From NCBI RefSeq assembly GCF_016025525.2, contig NZ_JACSGR010000002.1, positions 340,337 to 404,336 of the forward strand: 64,000 nt of DNA, read 5' to 3'. The notes beneath the pieces are model-generated. The model saw nothing but the letters and a program-made list of their open reading frames with translations, did no database searches and was not told the origin of the DNA. The position numbers and the translations under genes are program-made. Positions within the stretch are counted from its first letter, which is position 1. Each line of letters starts with the position of its first letter. Below, piece after piece: positions 28,286 to 36,514 of the stretch. This stretch comes from Eikenella glucosivorans. GTDB lineage: Bacteria; Pseudomonadota; Gammaproteobacteria; Burkholderiales; Neisseriaceae.

Positions 28286-28391
28286 GGTGTGCTGGCTGGC
28301 TTGGGGCTACCTGAAAAGTTGGCGTAGGGTTTGTGCTTTACGGAAATTCGCTTTAACTCGCATTGCGGTTTAGTTTTTCAGGTAGCCTGGT

Positions 28392-28853
28392 TTACTCCTG
28401 CCATTCGTCTTCTTCCTGCCAGGCGTGGTCGAGGGCGTGGCGGATGGTGTCGCTGTCGAAGCCGCGGTAGGCGAGGAAGCGGGCGGCGCGCTGCTGTTCG
28501 GCAAAGTCGGCAGGCGGCTGTTTGAACTTTTTGCGCAATACGGCGCGGGCGGTGGCGCGTTCGCTGCTGCGGCTTGGCAGGGCGGTTTCGATGAGGCAGC
28601 TGTCGAGGTTTTGCTGCTGCAGGCCTTGGGCGAGGCGCAGGCGGCCGTAACGGCTGCCTTTGCTGTATACATAGCTTTCGGCGTAGCGCCGGTCGGATTG
28701 CCAGTTGCGATCGGCAAATTCTTGCAGCAGCGCGTCGATTTCGGCGGGGTCTTCGGCGTAGGGGGCGAGCTTGCGCCGCAGCTCGGCTTGAGACATTTCA
28801 CGTCGGGAGAGCAGGGCGAGGGCGCGGCTGCGCAGAGATTTAACGGCGCTCAT
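28392..28853 (-). CDS. recX: RecX regulatory protein
   Basis: A 153-residue protein of three-helix repeats that binds RecA filaments and limits RecA activity. The typical N-terminal RALALLSRREMSQAELRRKL motif and later GRLRLAQGLQQQNLD and YRGFDSDTIRHAL are present. The start ATG at 28853 overlaps the end of gph by 14 bases (ATGAGCGCCGTTAA contains the gph stop), so the two genes are probably translationally coupled. Readings that start further upstream run through gph in another frame. Confidence 0.88.
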   Translation of the reverse strand: MSAVKSLRSRALALLSRREMSQAELRRKLAPYAEDPAEIDALLQEFADRNWQSDRRYAESYVYSKGSRYGRLRLAQGLQQQNLDSCLIETALPSRSSERATARAVLRKKFKQPPADFAEQQRAARFLAYRGFDSDTIRHALDHAWQEEDEWQE

Positions 28854-29538
28854 CGGCACGCAGGCGGTCGTAGATTTCGGGCAGGGTGGAAACGATCCAG
28901 TCGGGGCGGGTGGCGGGGTTTTCGGCCAATTTGTCCATGTCGGCATAACCGTAGCGCACGCCGATGGCAAAGCAGCCGGCGGCTTTTGCGGCGAGGATGT
29001 CGTTGCGGGAATCGCCTACCATGGCGAGGTGTTCCGGCTGTACGCCCAATACTTCGGCGGCATGCAGGAGCGGCTCGGCATCGGGTTTGCGCTGGGGCAG
29101 GGTGTCGCCGCCCACGATGAGGCTGAAGAGGTCGGAGAGGCCGAGGCGGCGCAGCAGCTCGGCGGCCCAGGCTTCGCGTTTGTTGGTGACCACGGCCAGC
29201 GGCAGGCCGAGGGTTTTGAGGAGCTGGAGGCCGGTTTGCACTTCGGGGTAGATGTAGGTGTGGCGGTCGAGGTGTTCGGCGTAGTGTTGGGCGAACACGG
29301 CGAAGGCGCGCTGCCATACGTCATCGGGGGCTTGGCCGTTGGGGTCGGCGGTGAGGGCGCGGTGCACGAGTTTGCCCACGCCGTCGCCCACGTAGGACAT
29401 CATTTGCTTTTCATCCAGCAGGGGCAGGTTTTCGCTGCGGCGGGCTTCGTTGGCGGCGGCGGCGAGGTCGGCAAGGGAGTCGACTAGGGTGCCGTCGAGG
29501 TCGAAGGCGGCGGCGCGGATATCGGGGCGGGTGGTCAT
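28840..29538 (-). CDS. gph: phosphoglycolate phosphatase (HAD family)
   Basis: A 232-residue HAD phosphatase. Motif I is FDLDGTLVDS (D13, D15), motif II the VTN segment AVVTNKREA, and motif III GDSRND with the upstream lysine in RKPDAEP. Gph removes 2-phosphoglycolate formed by DNA repair or oxygenation chemistry. ATG at 29538 was chosen because the family begins about ten residues before motif I; an upstream in-frame start would translate a DUS. It shares a transcript with recX. Confidence 0.92.
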   Translation of the reverse strand: MTTRPDIRAAAFDLDGTLVDSLADLAAAANEARRSENLPLLDEKQMMSYVGDGVGKLVHRALTADPNGQAPDDVWQRAFAVFAQHYAEHLDRHTYIYPEVQTGLQLLKTLGLPLAVVTNKREAWAAELLRRLGLSDLFSLIVGGDTLPQRKPDAEPLLHAAEVLGVQPEHLAMVGDSRNDILAAKAAGCFAIGVRYGYADMDKLAENPATRPDWIVSTLPEIYDRLRADERR

Positions 29539-29600
29539 GGGATGGCCTCTGGAGTGGAGTAGGAAAGGATGGCGGATTTTAGCATGGGCGGGCGATAAGA

Positions 29601-29683
29601 AGGCTACCTGAAAGCGCAAGCTTCAACGAAGTTAAAACGCAGCACAGCGGAGTTTCTGCGAAGCTAAAAATTTCAGGTAGCCT
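29601..29683. repeat. DUS-capped structured repeat, reverse orientation, DUS at both ends
   Basis: AGGCTACCTGAAAGCGCAAGC, TTCAACGAAGTTAAAACG, a shortened centre, AGTTTCTGCGAAGCTAAAA, then TTTCAGGTAGCCT. This copy is bounded by uptake sequences on both sides, unlike most copies. Confidence 0.82.
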
Positions 29684-29690
29684 TTGGCCA

Positions 29691-30473
29691 TTATTTGAAG
29701 AACAAATCGCGGTACACGGTATAAGGCACCATCATCAATGTGGGCATCACCACCAGCAAGCCGAGGAGCAGGGGAATCGCGCCGGCAATCATCAATAATA
29801 CCGAAATCAGGCCGCATAATGCCGCGCCGACGATATTGCGGCTGAAACCTTGCCAGCTCAACAGGATGGAGCGCATGGGTGTTTCGTTTTCCAAGATAAT
29901 CAAGGTTGGGGCGAGGAAAGTGAAGGCGGAATAAATGATGCCCAGCAGCAGGGACAGCCCCATCACGGAAAGGCCGGCAGACATGATTTGCGCTTCATCC
30001 ATATCCAGATTGGCAGCACTGCTGACATCGCCCACTTGCCCGATCAACAAGGCCATTAAGGCAAGGTTGCTAAGCAAGGCCACTACTGCGCCGATTGCGC
30101 CGATAGTCAACAGCGCTTTGGTGTTTTCCTGAAAGCCGATGAAAATTTGGCCGAAGTCGAAATCGCCTTCTTCTTCCAATTGTTTGGCAACAAATGAAAA
30201 GCCGGCGACGGCAAAGATGGCGAAGGCTGCCTGCAACAGGCCGCCGATATATGGAAGCATGCTCAAGCCGATATTGATGGCGCCAACCAACAGCGTGGCG
30301 CCGATAAGTTTGCCCGGTCGTAGTTTGAACAAACGCCAGGCATCGCCGATCCATGCTTTGGCATTGCCGGCCGGCACGGCTTGCGGCTCGGCCAGGTAGC
30401 CGCTGCGGGCGGCGGAATCCGGTTCGCCGCTGGTGCGCGGCGGGGCGTATCGGTTGAATTGCGGGTTGTCCAT
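29691..30473 (-). CDS. BPSS1780-like membrane protein
   Basis: A 260-residue integral membrane protein. An about 45-residue hydrophilic N-terminus (NPQFNRYAPP) precedes five or six hydrophobic helices, among them LIGATLLVGAINIGLSML, LLTIGAIGAVVALLSNLAL and LLLGIIYSAFTFLAPTLI. The layout matches the BPSS1780-type uncharacterised membrane family found in Betaproteobacteria. No transport motif is visible. RBS AAGGAATCCATA upstream. Confidence 0.7.
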   Translation of the reverse strand: MDNPQFNRYAPPRTSGEPDSAARSGYLAEPQAVPAGNAKAWIGDAWRLFKLRPGKLIGATLLVGAINIGLSMLPYIGGLLQAAFAIFAVAGFSFVAKQLEEEGDFDFGQIFIGFQENTKALLTIGAIGAVVALLSNLALMALLIGQVGDVSSAANLDMDEAQIMSAGLSVMGLSLLLGIIYSAFTFLAPTLIILENETPMRSILLSWQGFSRNIVGAALCGLISVLLMIAGAIPLLLGLLVVMPTLMMVPYTVYRDLFFK

Positions 30474-30569
30474 TATGGATTCCTTGTTGAGTTGGTGGAA
30501 GTGAGCAGGCTACCTGAAAATTTGATTGCATCACATCGCGGCTATGGTTTTTCAGGTAGCCTGTTGTGT

Positions 30570-31070
30570 TTACAAAGCCGCGCGGATTTCCTGCCGCAGT
30601 TTGGCGAGGAAGCGGCCTTGCGGCACGATTTCGGCGGCTTGGGCGTAGTTTGCGGCTTGGAAGGCGGCGCTGAGTTTGGACAGCAGCTGCGCTTCTTCGG
30701 CGGCCACTCGCTTGTCGAGTGCGGCCAGCCGTTCGGTAGAGGATTCGGCCCGGGCATCGGCCAGTTCTTCGCGCCATTCCATCTGCTGCATGAGGAATTC
30801 GGGGTCGAAGGCGGTACGCTCTTCGGAGTCGGCTTGGATGCCTTGTGCCTGCAACAATAAAACGGCGCGTTCCAGCGGCTGGCTGAGCAGGCGGTAGGCT
30901 TCGTTTACGGCGGCGGCCATCATCACGGCCTGTTTCTGCTCGAAGGCGGAGGCGGTGGCGGTGTTGTCTGGGTGGAAGCGGGCGGCGAGCCGGCGGTAGG
31001 TTTGCTCGAGCTCAGCGGGGTCCAGGTCGAACTGCGGGGGCAGGTTGAAAAGTTGGAAGGGACGGGGCAT
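30570..31070 (-). CDS. hscB: Fe-S cluster co-chaperone HscB
   Basis: A 166-residue J-domain protein. The HPD motif is H33-P34-D35 in ARFHPDN, and the C-terminal three-helix domain binds the scaffold protein IscU. HscB delivers IscU to the chaperone HscA for cluster transfer. hscA is not beside it here; the related fdx-iscX genes are 17 kb away, so the ISC genes are dispersed. DUS copies lie on both sides. Confidence 0.9.
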   Translation of the reverse strand: MPRPFQLFNLPPQFDLDPAELEQTYRRLAARFHPDNTATASAFEQKQAVMMAAAVNEAYRLLSQPLERAVLLLQAQGIQADSEERTAFDPEFLMQQMEWREELADARAESSTERLAALDKRVAAEEAQLLSKLSAAFQAANYAQAAEIVPQGRFLAKLRQEIRAAL

Positions 31071-31221
31071 GTGTGTGCTTTCAGGTGGCCTTTGGGGATG
31101 GGGGATATTGTAGAGAGGAAACGGAGGGGCTTCAACCGACGGGTTTCAGGTAGCCCGATGCTGCGCCGGTTGGCGGCTTGCTATACAATACGCGCCCTTA
31201 CCGTTTGAAAGGGTGGCGATT

Positions 31222-32118
31222 ATGCCTTACCAACAAGCCAGTATCCCGGTTGGAGCCGACCGGGCCGAACAGTTTTCCGATGCGCTGATGGCCGCCGGCG
31301 CTCTGTCTGCCGCGATTGAAGACGCCTATGCCGGCACGGATGAAGAACAGGCCATTTTCGGCGAACCGGGCGAGGAAACCGGCCAAATCTGGCAGCGCAG
31401 CCGCGTGATCGCCCTGTTTGACGATAGCACCGACGTGGCTGCTGCCGTTTCCGCCGCCGCCGCCGAGAGCCGGCTGGATGTGCCGGAGTATCATATCGAG
31501 CAGCTGCCGGAGCAGGATTGGGTGCGGCTCACACAATCGCAGTTCGACCCCATCCGCATTTCCGAACGCCTGTGGATTGTGCCCACCTGGCACGATATTG
31601 CCGACCAATCCGCCGTAAACCTGCGGCTCGACCCCGGCCTCGCCTTCGGCACAGGCAGCCACCCCACCACCCGCCTGTGCCTGCAATGGCTGGATGAAAA
31701 CATCCGCGCTGCCGACCGAGTGCTCGACTACGGCTGCGGCTCCGGCATTTTGGCCATTGCCGCACTCAAGCTCGGCGCCGCTGCCGCCGACGGTGTGGAC
31801 ATCGACGAGCAGGCCATCACAGCCAGCCGCAGCAACGCCGGGCAAAACCAAGCCGCCGCCCGCTTTTTCCTGCCCGACGACCTGCCTGCCGCGCAGCAAT
31901 ACGACGTGGTCGTCGCCAACATCCTGGCCAACCCGCTGCGCCTGTTGGGCGGTATGCTGGCCGGGCGCACCCGAGCGGGAGGGCGCATCATCCTCTCCGG
32001 CATTCTGGCCGAGCAGGCGCAGGAATTGGGCGGCATCTACAGCGAATGGTTCGACATGCAGCCCGCAGCGGAAGAGGGCGGCTGGGTGCGGCTCACCGGC
32101 GTGCGTAAAGCCGGGTAA
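31222..32118 (+). CDS. prmA: ribosomal protein L11 methyltransferase
   Basis: A 298-residue enzyme that trimethylates ribosomal protein L11. Methyltransferase motif I is LDYGCGSGILAIAA, preceded by the substrate loop LDPGLAFGTGSHPTT and followed by VVANILANPL, all typical of PrmA. ATG at 31222 (MPYQQ) was chosen over an upstream GTG because neisserial PrmA proteins start with this sequence and AAAGGG lies 8 bases upstream. The zinc-ribbon gene follows in the same direction. Confidence 0.95.
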   Translation: MPYQQASIPVGADRAEQFSDALMAAGALSAAIEDAYAGTDEEQAIFGEPGEETGQIWQRSRVIALFDDSTDVAAAVSAAAAESRLDVPEYHIEQLPEQDWVRLTQSQFDPIRISERLWIVPTWHDIADQSAVNLRLDPGLAFGTGSHPTTRLCLQWLDENIRAADRVLDYGCGSGILAIAALKLGAAAADGVDIDEQAITASRSNAGQNQAAARFFLPDDLPAAQQYDVVVANILANPLRLLGGMLAGRTRAGGRIILSGILAEQAQELGGIYSEWFDMQPAAEEGGWVRLTGVRKAG

Positions 32119-32257
32119 CGCCCGCAAAATCCGTACAACGGCTCCAAAATATACAAAAAACCGACAGTTAGCCGCCAAGAGGCTACCTGAAAATGGTAAA
32201 AGCGCATTAATTTTCTTAAAATAACGGCCGAAACATCAGTATTGGATTGCCGAACAC

Positions 32258-33085
32258 ATGAAAACCGTGAAACTCAATTGCCCCCGCTGCCGTGCGGAGA
32301 ACCACTATGCCGTAGCCGATTTGCAGGCGGCCAACGGCCGGGTGCAATGCAGCCAGTGCCGGCATGCCTTTACCGTGGCGCGCAAGCCCAAAGCCCAGCC
32401 GGCCGCCGCGCCGGCCGGCGAAGGCATCCTGAAAGAAGACCTGATTCACGCCAAAATACCGCTGCGGGAAAAGCTCGCCCGCCTCAAGCAGCAATCCGCC
32501 GCCATGGCCGCCCAACATGAGGGCGGAGAAGAGAGCGCCCCATCGCAGAAAAATGCCGTGGCCGCCGAGCTCGACGAAATCGATAGCCGCCTGCGCCGTC
32601 AGCGTATGGCGCTCGACAACGACACCGGCCAGGCCATGCCTTTCAAACTCTATGCTGATGAAGAAAGCGCCGCCGCCAACGTGCACACTGATGCTTCCGC
32701 CATCGAAGCACTGCTGCAACGCTCCGCTGCCGCCCCGCCTCCGCCCACCGTGCTGCCCAGTATCGACACCCTGCTGAAAAGCGCGCAATCGGCCGCCGCC
32801 GGCAACGGTCAAACGCAAAATATCCACATCCAGGCCGAGAGCCTGGTGTTCAACCTCGTGTCCGGCCGGGAAGGCGGTGCGCTGCATCTGCCCACTAGCG
32901 CCGCCAAGCTGCCCGCCGTCATCGACCAGCCCGCTGCCGATAGCGCGCCCGCGCCCACCCCTGCCGCATCCGGCGGCGGTGCCGCCGCCACCCACAGCGA
33001 ATTCAACTGGACGCTGGCTTCGTTGGTGGCGCTCACTGTTTTGATTATGCAGCTGTTTTACTATCTGCTGATCATGAAGCATTGA
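32258..33085 (+). CDS. zinc-ribbon (MJ0042-type) membrane-anchored protein
   Basis: A 275-residue protein. An N-terminal zinc ribbon (C8-x2-C11 and C31-x2-C34, LNCPRC and VQCSQC) of the MJ0042 type is followed by a long charged, alanine-rich middle with coiled-coil tendency (residues 60-110). A single C-terminal membrane helix (LASLVALTVLIMQLFYYLL) orients the protein mostly in the cytoplasm. Such proteins follow prmA in other Betaproteobacteria. Role unknown, perhaps regulatory or envelope related. Confidence 0.75.
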   Translation: MKTVKLNCPRCRAENHYAVADLQAANGRVQCSQCRHAFTVARKPKAQPAAAPAGEGILKEDLIHAKIPLREKLARLKQQSAAMAAQHEGGEESAPSQKNAVAAELDEIDSRLRRQRMALDNDTGQAMPFKLYADEESAAANVHTDASAIEALLQRSAAAPPPPTVLPSIDTLLKSAQSAAAGNGQTQNIHIQAESLVFNLVSGREGGALHLPTSAAKLPAVIDQPAADSAPAPTPAASGGGAAATHSEFNWTLASLVALTVLIMQLFYYLLIMKH

Positions 33086-33106
33086 TGGCTCTGCATAAAG
33101 ATCCCC

Positions 33107-33150
33107 AAAAGGCTACCTGAAACATCCCCGCAGATTTTCAGGTAGCCTTT
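33107..33150 (+). terminator. DUS-pair terminator after the zinc-ribbon gene
   Basis: AAAAGGCTACCTGAAA and TTTTCAGGTAGCCTTT with a 12-base spacer, 21 bases after the stop codon. Confidence 0.7.
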
Positions 33151-33186
33151 ATATTGTTTAACCGATTGTAAATGAAAGGAAAGTTA

Positions 33187-33732
33187 ATGAGTATCCGCCC
33201 GGATGACGTGTTGGCATTTTGGTTTGCCGAGGAGAATAAGCCGTTTTGGTTTGCCAAGAGCGAGGAGTTTGACCGGCAAATCTATGGGCGCTTTGCCGAA
33301 GTGTGGGCGCAAGCGGCGCAGTCGGAATTGGATACGTGGCGCGATACGCTGCGCGGCCGGTTGGCGGAAATCATCGTGCTCGACCAGTTTTCGCGCAACC
33401 TGCACCGCAACAGCCCGCTGGCCTTCGCGCAGGACAATATGGCCGTGGCGCTGGCGCAGGAAGCGGTGCGCCAGCCCGGTTTTGCTGAGATGCGGCCGGA
33501 AGAGCGGCACTTTATGCTGATGCCGCTGATGCACAGCGAAAGCCGAGTTATCCACCGGCAGGCGGTGGAATTGTTTACGCGCTACACCAATGAATACGCG
33601 CTGGATTTTGAAATCAAGCATCAGGTGATCATTGAGCGCTTCGGGCGCTATCCGCACCGCAATGCGGTGCTGGGGCGGCAGAGTACGGCGGAGGAGCTGG
33701 CATTTTTGCAGCAGCCGGGCTCGTCGTTTTAA
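33187..33732 (+). CDS. DUF924 family protein
   Basis: A 181-residue alpha-helical protein of the DUF924 family (TPR-like fold). Conserved parts include VLAFWFAEE, KPFWFAKSEEFD, LAEIIVLDQFSRNLHR and FMLMPLMHSE. ATG at 33187 was chosen because AAAGGA lies 6 bases upstream; an ATG 15 bases earlier lacks such a site. Function unknown. DUS copies follow at 33760 and 33868. Confidence 0.85.
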   Translation: MSIRPDDVLAFWFAEENKPFWFAKSEEFDRQIYGRFAEVWAQAAQSELDTWRDTLRGRLAEIIVLDQFSRNLHRNSPLAFAQDNMAVALAQEAVRQPGFAEMRPEERHFMLMPLMHSESRVIHRQAVELFTRYTNEYALDFEIKHQVIIERFGRYPHRNAVLGRQSTAEELAFLQQPGSSF

Positions 33733-33952
33733 GTGCTGATGATGGTTTGATGCCTGAAAAGGCTACCTGAAAATACCGGCTTTAACGGAGCGGGTCGGTG
33801 CCTTGGCGGAGCCGGGGCGGTGCTGCAAAGTGGAAAGTATTGCTGGAAGGCAAGGGAGTTGGTTTTTCAGGTAGCCTGTTATTGTGGCCGGTGTTAGACT
33901 GGCTGCGGTTTTAAAGGTTGCGGAATATCCGCAGTTGATTGGGAGAAAATCG

Positions 33953-34378
33953 ATGAAAAAGATGATGTTGGCAACATTGCTGCTGGTTTGCGGCGGCACG
34001 GCTCTGGCGCAGCAATACGGCTCTGAGCAGCAGATACAGCGTTTGCGTGGCGAAACCGCGCAGCTGCTGAAAACGGCGCCGCGCGCGTCCGACCGTGCGC
34101 TGATTGAGCAATATAAGCTGGAAAATCTGGAAGGCAATATTTGGGAAGGGCTGTATGCGCAAGGCGATAGCCAGCCCAGCACGGCACCGAGCGGCTATTT
34201 CCTGCTGAACCGGCGTGGTTTGCAGGCCTATATCGGCTGGGACAAGTTGGACGGTGTGCGCTGCCGGCCTGTGAACGGCTACCGGAATGCACAGCTGTGC
34301 ACGGCGCCGCGTGCCGACCAGCGGGCAGTGCGGGCGTTTGAGCGCAGGATAGCGGCGTTTTTGAAAACGGCCGGATAG
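33953..34378 (+). CDS. exported protein of unknown function
   Basis: A 141-residue protein with a clear Sec signal peptide (MKKMMLATLLLVCGGTALA, cleavage before QQYG). The mature part begins with a charged helix and ends in KTAG, with one pair of cysteines (VRCRPVNGYRNAQLC) that could form a disulfide in the periplasm. GGGAGAAAATCG precedes the ATG. I do not recognise the family; it stands alone between DUS copies. Confidence 0.65.
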   Translation: MKKMMLATLLLVCGGTALAQQYGSEQQIQRLRGETAQLLKTAPRASDRALIEQYKLENLEGNIWEGLYAQGDSQPSTAPSGYFLLNRRGLQAYIGWDKLDGVRCRPVNGYRNAQLCTAPRADQRAVRAFERRIAAFLKTAG

Positions 34379-34405
34379 TTTGTCCGCCTGATCGGTGTGA
34401 AATAA

Positions 34406-34463
34406 AGGCTACCTGAAAATTTTAGCTTCGCAGAAACTTGCGTTGCTCGCTTTCAGGTAGCCT
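34406..34463. repeat. DUS-capped structured repeat (short copy) with DUS on both sides
   Basis: AAGGCTACCTGAAAA, TTTTAGCTTCGCAGAAACTTGCG, then GCTCGCTTTCAGGTAGCCT. Most of the centre is deleted. The two DUS copies face each other and can end both the upstream gene and the convergent cytochrome gene. Confidence 0.7.
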
Positions 34464-34482
34464 TTTGTATGAGTAGGGTGGC

Positions 34483-35286
34483 TTACAGTTTGCCGCCGGA
34501 TTGGTTGGCCATATATACCACGGCGGCTTCCACGTCGGCGTCGCTCAGGTTGGCATCGCCGCCGCGGGCGGGCATGGTTTTGAAGCCTTGGATGGCGTGC
34601 TGCACTAGGGTGGCGCGGCCTTGCGCCAAGCGCGGTGCCCAGTCGTCGTTGTGGGTGATTTTGGGTGAATTGGGGAAGGCGGAGTTGGCGGCGTGGCAGG
34701 CGATGCACAGTTTGTTGAACACGGCTTCGCCGTTGGCGGCTGCACCCTGGCCGGCAGGGGCGGAGGCGCCGGAAGCGGCGGCATCGCCTTTCTGCACGGC
34801 GGGGGCGGTGAAGTTGCCGCCGGATTGGTTGGCCATATAGGCTACAGCGCGGGCGACTTCGTCATCGGTAAGGGAGGTATCGCCGCCACGGGCTGGCATC
34901 TGACCGCCATCGGGGCCGTTAAAGCCGTTGACGGCATGATTCACGAGGGTGTCGAAGCCTTTGGCGATGCGGGCGGTCCACTCGGCGTTATGGGTGATTT
35001 TGGGGGCGAAGGCGACATTAACATCGGCGCCATGGCACTGGATGCAGACTTTGTTGAAAACCTGCACACCTTCGCGCTCACCCACGGGGGTGCCGTCGCC
35101 CATTTGCAGGCGGCCGACGGGCTGGATGCGGGTTTCCACGGCGCTTGGCGTCATATCGGCCACTTCGCTGGAGTAGCCGGTGGTGGCCAGTTTGACCAGT
35201 AGGAATAAAACAATCAGCAATACGGCCAAGCCGCCGATGAAGGTGGTGAGGGCGGAGCCTTTGATGCTGGTGGTAGTGGTGTTCAT
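34483..35286 (-). CDS. diheme cytochrome c5
   Basis: A 267-residue membrane-anchored diheme c-type cytochrome. A single helix (residues 15-33) anchors it. Two homologous heme domains have C81-I-Q-C84-H85 and C194-I-A-C197-H198, each followed by a methionine ligand in MPARGG. The linker at 160-185 is alanine/glycine-rich. Such cytochromes carry electrons in neisserial respiration to the cbb3 oxidase or nitrite reductase; ccoG-ccoH for cbb3 assembly lie 4 kb away. It matches the neisserial cytochrome c5 layout. Confidence 0.87.
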   Translation of the reverse strand: MNTTTTSIKGSALTTFIGGLAVLLIVLFLLVKLATTGYSSEVADMTPSAVETRIQPVGRLQMGDGTPVGEREGVQVFNKVCIQCHGADVNVAFAPKITHNAEWTARIAKGFDTLVNHAVNGFNGPDGGQMPARGGDTSLTDDEVARAVAYMANQSGGNFTAPAVQKGDAAASGASAPAGQGAAANGEAVFNKLCIACHAANSAFPNSPKITHNDDWAPRLAQGRATLVQHAIQGFKTMPARGGDANLSDADVEAAVVYMANQSGGKL

Positions 35287-35506
35287 GCGGGAGCCTCGCT
35301 GTTTTGGTAGTTATTGGAGACACGATACTTGGTGGCACAGACTGCGTTTCGGTATCGGTTTGTTAAGCGGTTTGTAAATTTTGCCAAATTATACTGAATT
35401 CGGCAGGTGCTTCCAATTGCAAATTTGTATTCTGTACCGGTATGCCGCCGGAAGGCGACAAAATTTTTTGCCTTTGCTGCGGTTTTGGGGTACTCTTACG
35501 CGCTTC

Positions 35507-35583
35507 GCACCCATAGCTCAGTTGGATAGAGTGTCAGTTTCCGAAGCTGAAGGTCACAGGTTCGATCCCTGTTGGGTGCGCCA
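35507..35583 (+). tRNA. tRNA-Arg (anticodon CCG)
   Basis: A complete 77-base tRNA with encoded CCA. The acceptor arms GCACCCA and TGGGTGC pair fully, with discriminator G. D-arm GCTC...GAG, anticodon arm TCAGT-TTCCGAA-GCTGA with anticodon CCG reading CGG, and T-arm ACAGG-TTCGATC-CCTGT. It stands alone, about 220 bases upstream of the divergent cytochrome gene. Confidence 0.96.
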
Positions 35584-35596
35584 GTTTTCGTGCAAA

Positions 35597-35619
35597 AGCA
35601 GCCGGTTGGCTGCTTTTTT
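35597..35619 (+). terminator. tRNA-Arg terminator
   Basis: Stem GCAGCC-GGTT-GGCTGC followed by TTTTTTG, 13 bases after the tRNA CCA end. Confidence 0.85.
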
Positions 35620-35663
35620 GTTTTTCAGGTAGCCTCTTTGTGCTGAGTGAGGCTACCTGAAAA
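35618..35663. terminator. inverted DUS pair downstream of the tRNA
   Basis: TTTTTCAGGTAGCCTC and GAGGCTACCTGAAAA separated by 12 bases; it also lies 3 bases from the stop codon of the minus-strand Pcm-like gene. Directly after the tRNA, GCAGCCGGTTGGCTGCTTTTTTG (35597-35619) forms a hairpin GCAGCC/GGCTGC with a T-tract, a strong terminator for the tRNA. Confidence 0.75.
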
Positions 35664-35665
35664 TG

Positions 35666-36322
35666 TTAGAAGCGGAATGAAGCAGGCTGGTTTACCGCCG
35701 GGCTGCTCAGGGCGGGGGCGACGGTGTCGAACAATACGTTTTGCTCGAAGCCTTCGCCACTACGGCGCACGAGCAGGGCGCGCATGACGGGCTCTCGGCC
35801 GAGAATGACGGCCATGCGCCCGTCGGCGGTTAATTTGTTGCGCAGGGTTTCGGGCATCACGGGGCAGGAGCCGCCCACGTAGATGGCGCTGACGGTGGCG
35901 ATGGGCGGGTTGGCCAGGCCGTCGCCGATGCGGTATTCGATGTTGGTGATGCCCAGGCGCTCGAGCACGGTGCGGGCTTTTTGCTGTTGGGCTTGGTCGG
36001 TATCGACGGTGATGACGCGGTCGGCGAGTTTGGAGAGGATGGCGGTAGCGTAGCCGGAGCCGGTGCCGATTTCGAGCACGGTATCTTCTTTGCTCAGCTT
36101 GAGGCCTTGAATCAGGCGGGCGACGATTTTGGGCTCGAGCATGGCGCCGCCGTTGGGCAGGGGCAGGGTGGTATCGGCATAGGCGTAGGCTTGTTGTTCG
36201 GGGGCGACGAACTGCTCGCGCGGCAGCTCGGCCAATACGTCGAGGATGTCGAAATCGAGCACGTTCCAAGGGCGGATTTGCTGTTCGACCATGTTGAAGC
36301 GGGCTTGTTCAAAGTAGTTCAT
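35666..36322 (-). CDS. protein-L-isoaspartate methyltransferase-like protein
   Basis: A 218-residue SAM-dependent methyltransferase of the Pcm family. It has the typical N-terminus (ARFNMVEQQIRPWNV, VLAELPREQFV), motif I LEIGTGSGYATA, then RVITVDTD and IGDGLANPP. Pcm repairs isoaspartyl residues; betaproteobacterial relatives of this short form are annotated as Pcm, though the usual C-terminal segment differs. ATG start. Confidence 0.82.
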   Translation of the reverse strand: MNYFEQARFNMVEQQIRPWNVLDFDILDVLAELPREQFVAPEQQAYAYADTTLPLPNGGAMLEPKIVARLIQGLKLSKEDTVLEIGTGSGYATAILSKLADRVITVDTDQAQQQKARTVLERLGITNIEYRIGDGLANPPIATVSAIYVGGSCPVMPETLRNKLTADGRMAVILGREPVMRALLVRRSGEGFEQNVLFDTVAPALSSPAVNQPASFRF

Positions 36323-36432
36323 TTCTGCTCCGGCGGCGGTTTGATATGTGGTTTGGGGCGGGATTATAGCGAATTTGGTTTTTATCCGATATATGCTTAG
36401 GCAAATTCATTTAGGCTGTTTAAACGTTAGAA

Positions 36433-36490
36433 AGGCTACCTGAAAACGAGCTGCGCGGGTTTCTGCGGAGCCGGAATTTTCAGGTAGCCT
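36433..36490. repeat. DUS pair flanking a degenerate structured repeat
   Basis: AGGCTACCTGAAAACGAGC, GCGGGTTTCTGCGGAGCCGG, then TTTTCAGGTAGCC. It lies after the maeB stop codon and can act as its terminator. Confidence 0.55.
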
Positions 36491-36514
36491 TTTGGCTGTT
36501 ACGGATTCAGCCGT

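Noticed and set aside
36360..36385. Further Correia end (TTATAGCGAATTTGG)
   Set aside because: Only the first 10 bases match; no second end or internal blocks nearby. Similar short TATAGCGGA matches at 50838 and 63772 were also rejected.
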